The notes under the pieces: generated by a model | What the model was told of the DNA's origin: nothing | Seen by the model: only the letters and a program-made list of their open reading frames with translations | Database searches by the model: none | Assembly: GCA_004369085.1 (NCBI GenBank) | Contig: ML210221.1 | Coordinates: forward strand, 1-64,000 | Length of the DNA stretch: 64,000 nt | Reading direction: 5' to 3' | Source of the DNA: Coprinopsis marcescibilis | Lineage: Eukaryota; Basidiomycota; Agaricomycetes; Agaricales; Psathyrellaceae | In this document: in pieces, positions 59,814-64,000 of the stretch | Layout: every line of letters starts with the position of its first letter | Position numbering within the stretch: the stretch's first letter is position 1 | Translations under genes and position numbers: made by a program

Positions 59814-60298
59814 CTTCGTTACTTGCAAACCAATCTAATTTGGCGAATAAATTATTGGCGCTGGAGAATGAGACGGGAGGTTTCCCGCCATTACCTCCAA
59901 TACAAACAGTTGTTTTGGGGTAGACGCGATGAGATTCAAGTTTCGTGTTGGGAGTTACTGCGAAAGCCATGTAAAACGACATGTCGGTCAGGTTGTTTTC
60001 GGAGGCTCCGGCCCACTGGGAGCCGAGAGTAGGCGCCCAAAGTCCAAGTTGTGTTCTCTGTTCGTCTTGGGTTCATATCCGCTGAGAATTATTTGCGACT
60101 CTATCTTTTGCCCTACTATGACCCGAGAAACCTAACGAATCCAACCATATTCCATTGCTTCAAAGTATCCAATATCCATGCGATGCTAATAGTATGAATG
60201 AAACCCGAGATAAATACTAAAATAGGTTCTAAAGCCATAAAATCAATAAAAATGCAACAAAACAGACAAGGTATCGCAATATCCACGTTCCAAACCAA
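59814..60298. other. Intergenic between convergent PNPOx copy C and Dna2 gene
   Basis: A+T-rich with A-rich stretches near 60215-60260 that suit converging 3' UTRs. No gene is seen. Confidence 0.4.
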
Positions 60299-63200
60299 TC
60301 AAGTTTCATTCCTAACCAAATCCTGGAGAATAGGCCGACCCTTCAACAGCCCATTCACCTTCTTAACCTTGCCCTCATCCGCCACATTCGATCCTCTCTT
60401 AAACAACACCGCCTTGCCCTTCTTCACAGGTCCCTGTTCTTCCTCCACCGCCTTGCCCTTCTTTTGGATTTTCCTCGGTCGCTCTTCTTCCGCTTTCCGA
60501 GCTACACCCAAGGCAGACGCACCACCTCCAGGCGCCTTGCGGAACCATCCATCAAGTTTGGATTGCGTTCCACTCCCCTTCAACTCGGACGATTCCGAAG
60601 AACCCGCTTGAGGAACGGCGGCCTTGCTCTTCGTCTTCACCTCCGTCCCCTTGGCCTTTGAGCCAGATCCCTTCGCCTTGGCCTTGGCCTTCGAACTCGA
60701 AGCAACAACAACTTCCGACTTGGACTCCGAAACCCTATCCCCCTTACTCTTCTTCTTCCCACACGACGGCAAAGACTTGACCGACTTGACCGACGCAGTG
60801 CTCGAAGACTTTGAGGACTGGGTATTGCCAGCAAGCGACACCCTCGACCTTGACGGAGCCCCAGCCGCAGGCCCATCATACACCACAATATCCTCATCGT
60901 CATCAATGACAATATAGGCCGGGTCAAGCTTCTCGAAGACTTCGACAACCTCCACCTCATCATCGTCCATATCCTCCACATGTCTCTTTCTCGAATTCGG
61001 AGAAGCCGAGCTGGAGGTTGACGGTGAAGGAGGGTGGCTGACAGTCTCCAAACCAACGTCGACCTTCATCATCCCCTCCTCCACATCCTCAACGACGGCA
61101 AATTCCTGATCCTGCCTGTCTTCGGCTTCACCAGCATCCTTTCCATCCACACTCCCATGCATCAAATGCGCATCCCTCGGCAACTCATAACACCAACCCT
61201 TCCCCTCCATCAACTCGAAAAACTGACTCAACAACACCTCCTGCCTCAACGTACTCCGACTCCCAAAAATCACCAACTTGCTCCTTGCCCTCGTGAACGA
61301 CACATTCATCCTCCTCCAGTCCTTCACAAGCTCCCCAATCTACACACACCAAAACAATCAGCATTCATTCGCAAGGCAAAATCGCAGTTACCACCCACCT
61401 GATTCTCAACATTGCTCCTCACAAGCGAAACAACAATGCAATCCTTGTCCCGTCCCTGACTCTTATCCGCAGTCATAACCTCAACACCACCCAACCCAAC
61501 CCCATCCTCTTCCCCACCCCTCTCCGCCAACTTTCTCGCCAACACCTTGACTTGCTGCCTATACAGCGTGATAACCCCAACACTCGAACCGTCAACTCCA
61601 CACCTCACAAGCGTCTCCACAAACTGCGCAACAAGCTCAGCTTCAACAACGTTCTGCACCAGATCCCCAGACCGCGAATCATGCGCAACATCTCCAAGCG
61701 GGTCAGTATCCACAAACACAGCTTTCGTCCTGCGACAAACCGATCAGCGACCGAACACCTTTGACTTTGCAAAACAGACTCACTTGGGGTCAACTAGATG
61801 CTCAAGCCAGCACTTTTTCACCCCCATCCCACCGCACGGATTGCTGACCCGTCTCCTTGCCCCCTCATGCATCCCCTGCAGCACCTTCACCGCACCCTCC
61901 GCCAACTCCAGCCTCCTTTCCTTCACACTCTCATTCCCACACCTCAACCGATCGTCATAAATCAGCTTATTCGAAAGCAACATGATATCCTCGTTCATCC
62001 TATACTGCTGGTTCAAATCAACCACACTATTCGGATGCGCATCCGAAAGGCGGCGGAAAAGCGACACATCCAGCCCGCCCGACCGTGCGTCAGGATTCTT
62101 AACCTACACAACCAGTCAGTTCTTCCCAATAACAACACCACACCACCAAAAAAAAAACGCACCAGAGGCGGCAACTGGAAATGATCCCCCACGAGCACAA
62201 ACTTGTCCGCATACCTCAACGGGCCCAAACACGTCGGCAACGTTATCTGCGATGCCTCATCCACAATGCAATAATCAAACCTCCTCTTACTGAACAGCAG
62301 ACTAAAAGAAACCCCATCAGCCAAGTACACCGAAATTGAAAGGGCAAGACTCACTGATCAACACCCAGACACGTAGCAGCCACCACACTCGGAGCCATCC
62401 ACTGCTTCTCCAGCTCTTCCACACTCTTCGCCTCAGGCCTCGCACCAAGCAAGTACTTTTTCGCATCCTCATGCACCTTGTCCGCATTACCCAACCTCAA
62501 CACCTTGTTCTTCCACTCATCTTCACCCCCCTCCCCAAGCTTCCTCAAAATACTATCCACAGCCGAATGCGTATAGCTCGCCAACAACACACTCTTCCCC
62601 CTCGCCACCAAAACCCTAATCAAAGCAGCCACAACCGTAGTCTTGCCCGTCCCAGGCATACCAAGCACAAGCGCATAATCCTCCGCACCCAGCACCTTTT
62701 CAATCGCCCCTTTCTGCGAATCATTCAGGTGCGTCGTAGCTTCCATGCCCAACGCAGAACTACGATTCTCGAGGTTGAATCGCGGTTCACGAAGATCAAC
62801 AACAAGCTCCCTCCGCCTGAAATCCCCATCAACATAAAACAACTGCGCCAAATTGTTCCTCATCCTCCCCATACCCCCAAACAGCTCGTCCTTGTCGATC
62901 CTAAACACCACCTCCTCTTCGCACACACCCACCCTCCGCCTAAGAATCTCCACCCTCTCCCTAATGGCTTGCATATCCACTTGATGGTCCACACCAACCC
63001 TCACCTCCTCCCCCCCAATATCCAAAATATACCCCTGGACAAACGCCAGCAAATACGGCTCAACGCTAACCGTAATGGCATCCCCAACCGACAAATGGCC
63101 ATTCAATAGACTCGCCCCATCCGACCTCGCAAACGTATACACAAACTTGTGCATCTTCCCCCCACTCTTCACCTGCACCTGGTCCCGATCCCCATCGTCC

Positions 63201-64000
63201 TTCATGACCATCCCCGCCAAACACCGTCCCCTCTTCTCCCTCTCGGCAGCCCCAAGCCTCCACAGCTCGCTCTTGAACTTGACAAGGTCCCGCTCTTCCA
63301 GCGACAGCAGCCTCTCCCACTTTCTAAAAAACTCGGCATGCTCCTTGGTCAGATGCCCCGTCTTGGACTCGTAGGTCTCTGCCAATTTCGGGTCTGTGGG
63401 TGGTGCCTCGATGGGATTCAGCGCGAATCTATACAGCATACAGCTGTCGACGACATAGCACCTCTTGCACGCATGCTCCCTGTCAATCGGGGGCGGGAGG
63501 AACGCTTCCTCAATATCCGGATTGTCCACCTCCATTCGCGTATCCACCTTTTTCCGCATCCTCTTCATCATCCAAGCAGCGAGCTCATTCCTCATTATAA
63601 TAAGACCACGAATCTCGTTTCTGCCTCTCGGTACCTATACACCAATTAATAAACCTGCATTAAATATAAATGTTCCACTTGCCTGCACAACGTCCCCGCT
63701 CTCGCTAGAGCTGTAGAACAGCAGCCCCTTCTCAACCTCTACCCCATACCGCTCGCTAGCAAGAAGGGTATACAGCATAGTCTGCGCACGATGCTCCATG
63801 CCCCCAATCATCTTCCCCGTCTTGATTTCAAACGGTCTAGGACCAGTCGTCGTCGGAGACGGGAACAACGCCGGCGCACCCCCCTCCCTAACCACAGCTT
63901 CAACCGTAACATCCAACTTGCCCTTCAACCCATACTTGGGCGACCAAATATCCTCCTCCACCTCATGCACGCGCGTGATCGCCAACAGCTCAGTCCGAGC
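60299..64000 (-). CDS. DNA2: Dna2 nuclease-helicase, 5' end outside the window
   Basis: Exons 64000(partial)-63683, 63634-62355, 62301-62163, 62103-61784, 61729-61399 and 61339-60299 give 1142 residues plus a missing N-terminus. The nuclease part shows [12 protein letters not shown] and PFEIKTGK (the acidic ...E-x-K site) and the iron-sulphur cysteines C-x2-C-x5-C in [10 protein letters not shown]. The superfamily 1 helicase follows: Walker [10 protein letters not shown], Walker [48 protein letters not shown] and [15 protein letters not shown]. Dna2 trims Okazaki flaps and resects DNA ends. The last 230 residues are disordered, Ser/Lys-rich, and contain QSKLDGWF (60565-60542), a PCNA-binding-like motif. 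The first intron visible here is GC-AG (CAG then gcaagt). Confidence 0.93.

Noticed and set aside
62336..63109. Plus-strand 257-codon open frame opposite DNA2
   Set aside because: It is antisense to the well-supported helicase exon. Its His/Pro/Leu-rich composition is the mirror of GC-rich coding DNA.

Overview
The window looks like nuclear DNA of a filamentous basidiomycete, most likely a mushroom-forming agaricomycete. Nearly every gene is split by GT-AG introns of about 45-75 nt. Intergenic DNA is ordinary in composition, and the gene set is fungal: Atg12, a Snc-type synaptobrevin, Tma22/DENR, RPL24, Dna2, GlyRS, bestrophin, a Kin4-like kinase and an F-box protein. I assigned introns by hand from splice sites, reading frame and protein-family continuity. 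Each complete model sums to a whole number of codons, but no transcript evidence was available.

Layout. 0.9-4.8 kb: Kin4-like kinase (+). 5.3-5.95 kb: Snc/VAMP v-SNARE (+). 6.3-9.1 kb: three minus-strand genes (RPL24, an F-box protein, an 85-aa protein). 9.9-11.8 kb: single-finger C2H2 protein (+). 12.5-14.2 kb: membrane-anchored PNPOx-like protein (-). 14.2-23.5 kb: a gene-poor accessory block holding an unknown NLS-rich protein, a frame-disrupted relative of it on the other strand, a copy of a dispersed repeat, and a secreted precursor with five Kex2-type repeats. 23.6-29.0 kb: bestrophin and glycyl-tRNA synthetase (+). 29-40.6 kb: mostly non-coding, with one 92-aa protein and a possible WD40 relic. 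40.7-43.9 kb: a secreted basic-tailed protein (-), ATG12 (+) and Tma22 (-). 48.1-53.9 kb: a large NYN-domain protein and a GNAT-Mss4 fusion (both -). 54.5 kb: a 210-nt run of N beside the second copy of the dispersed repeat. 55.6-59.8 kb: three tandem PNPOx-like genes (+). 60.3-64.0 kb: Dna2 (-), whose 5' end lies outside the window.

The conserved single-copy genes have unrelated housekeeping roles and form no obvious pathway. The accessory content is more unusual. The most notable item is the repeat precursor at 22.3-22.8 kb. It has a signal peptide and five copies of an identical 11-residue core. Each core follows an Arg-Arg site and a run of X-Pro/X-Ala dipeptides, which is the processing layout of yeast alpha-factor precursor. 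Differences between the five copies are only synonymous inside the core, while one spacer codon changes amino acid. Second is the PNPOx-like family, with four members here that differ mainly in their C-terminal membrane anchors.
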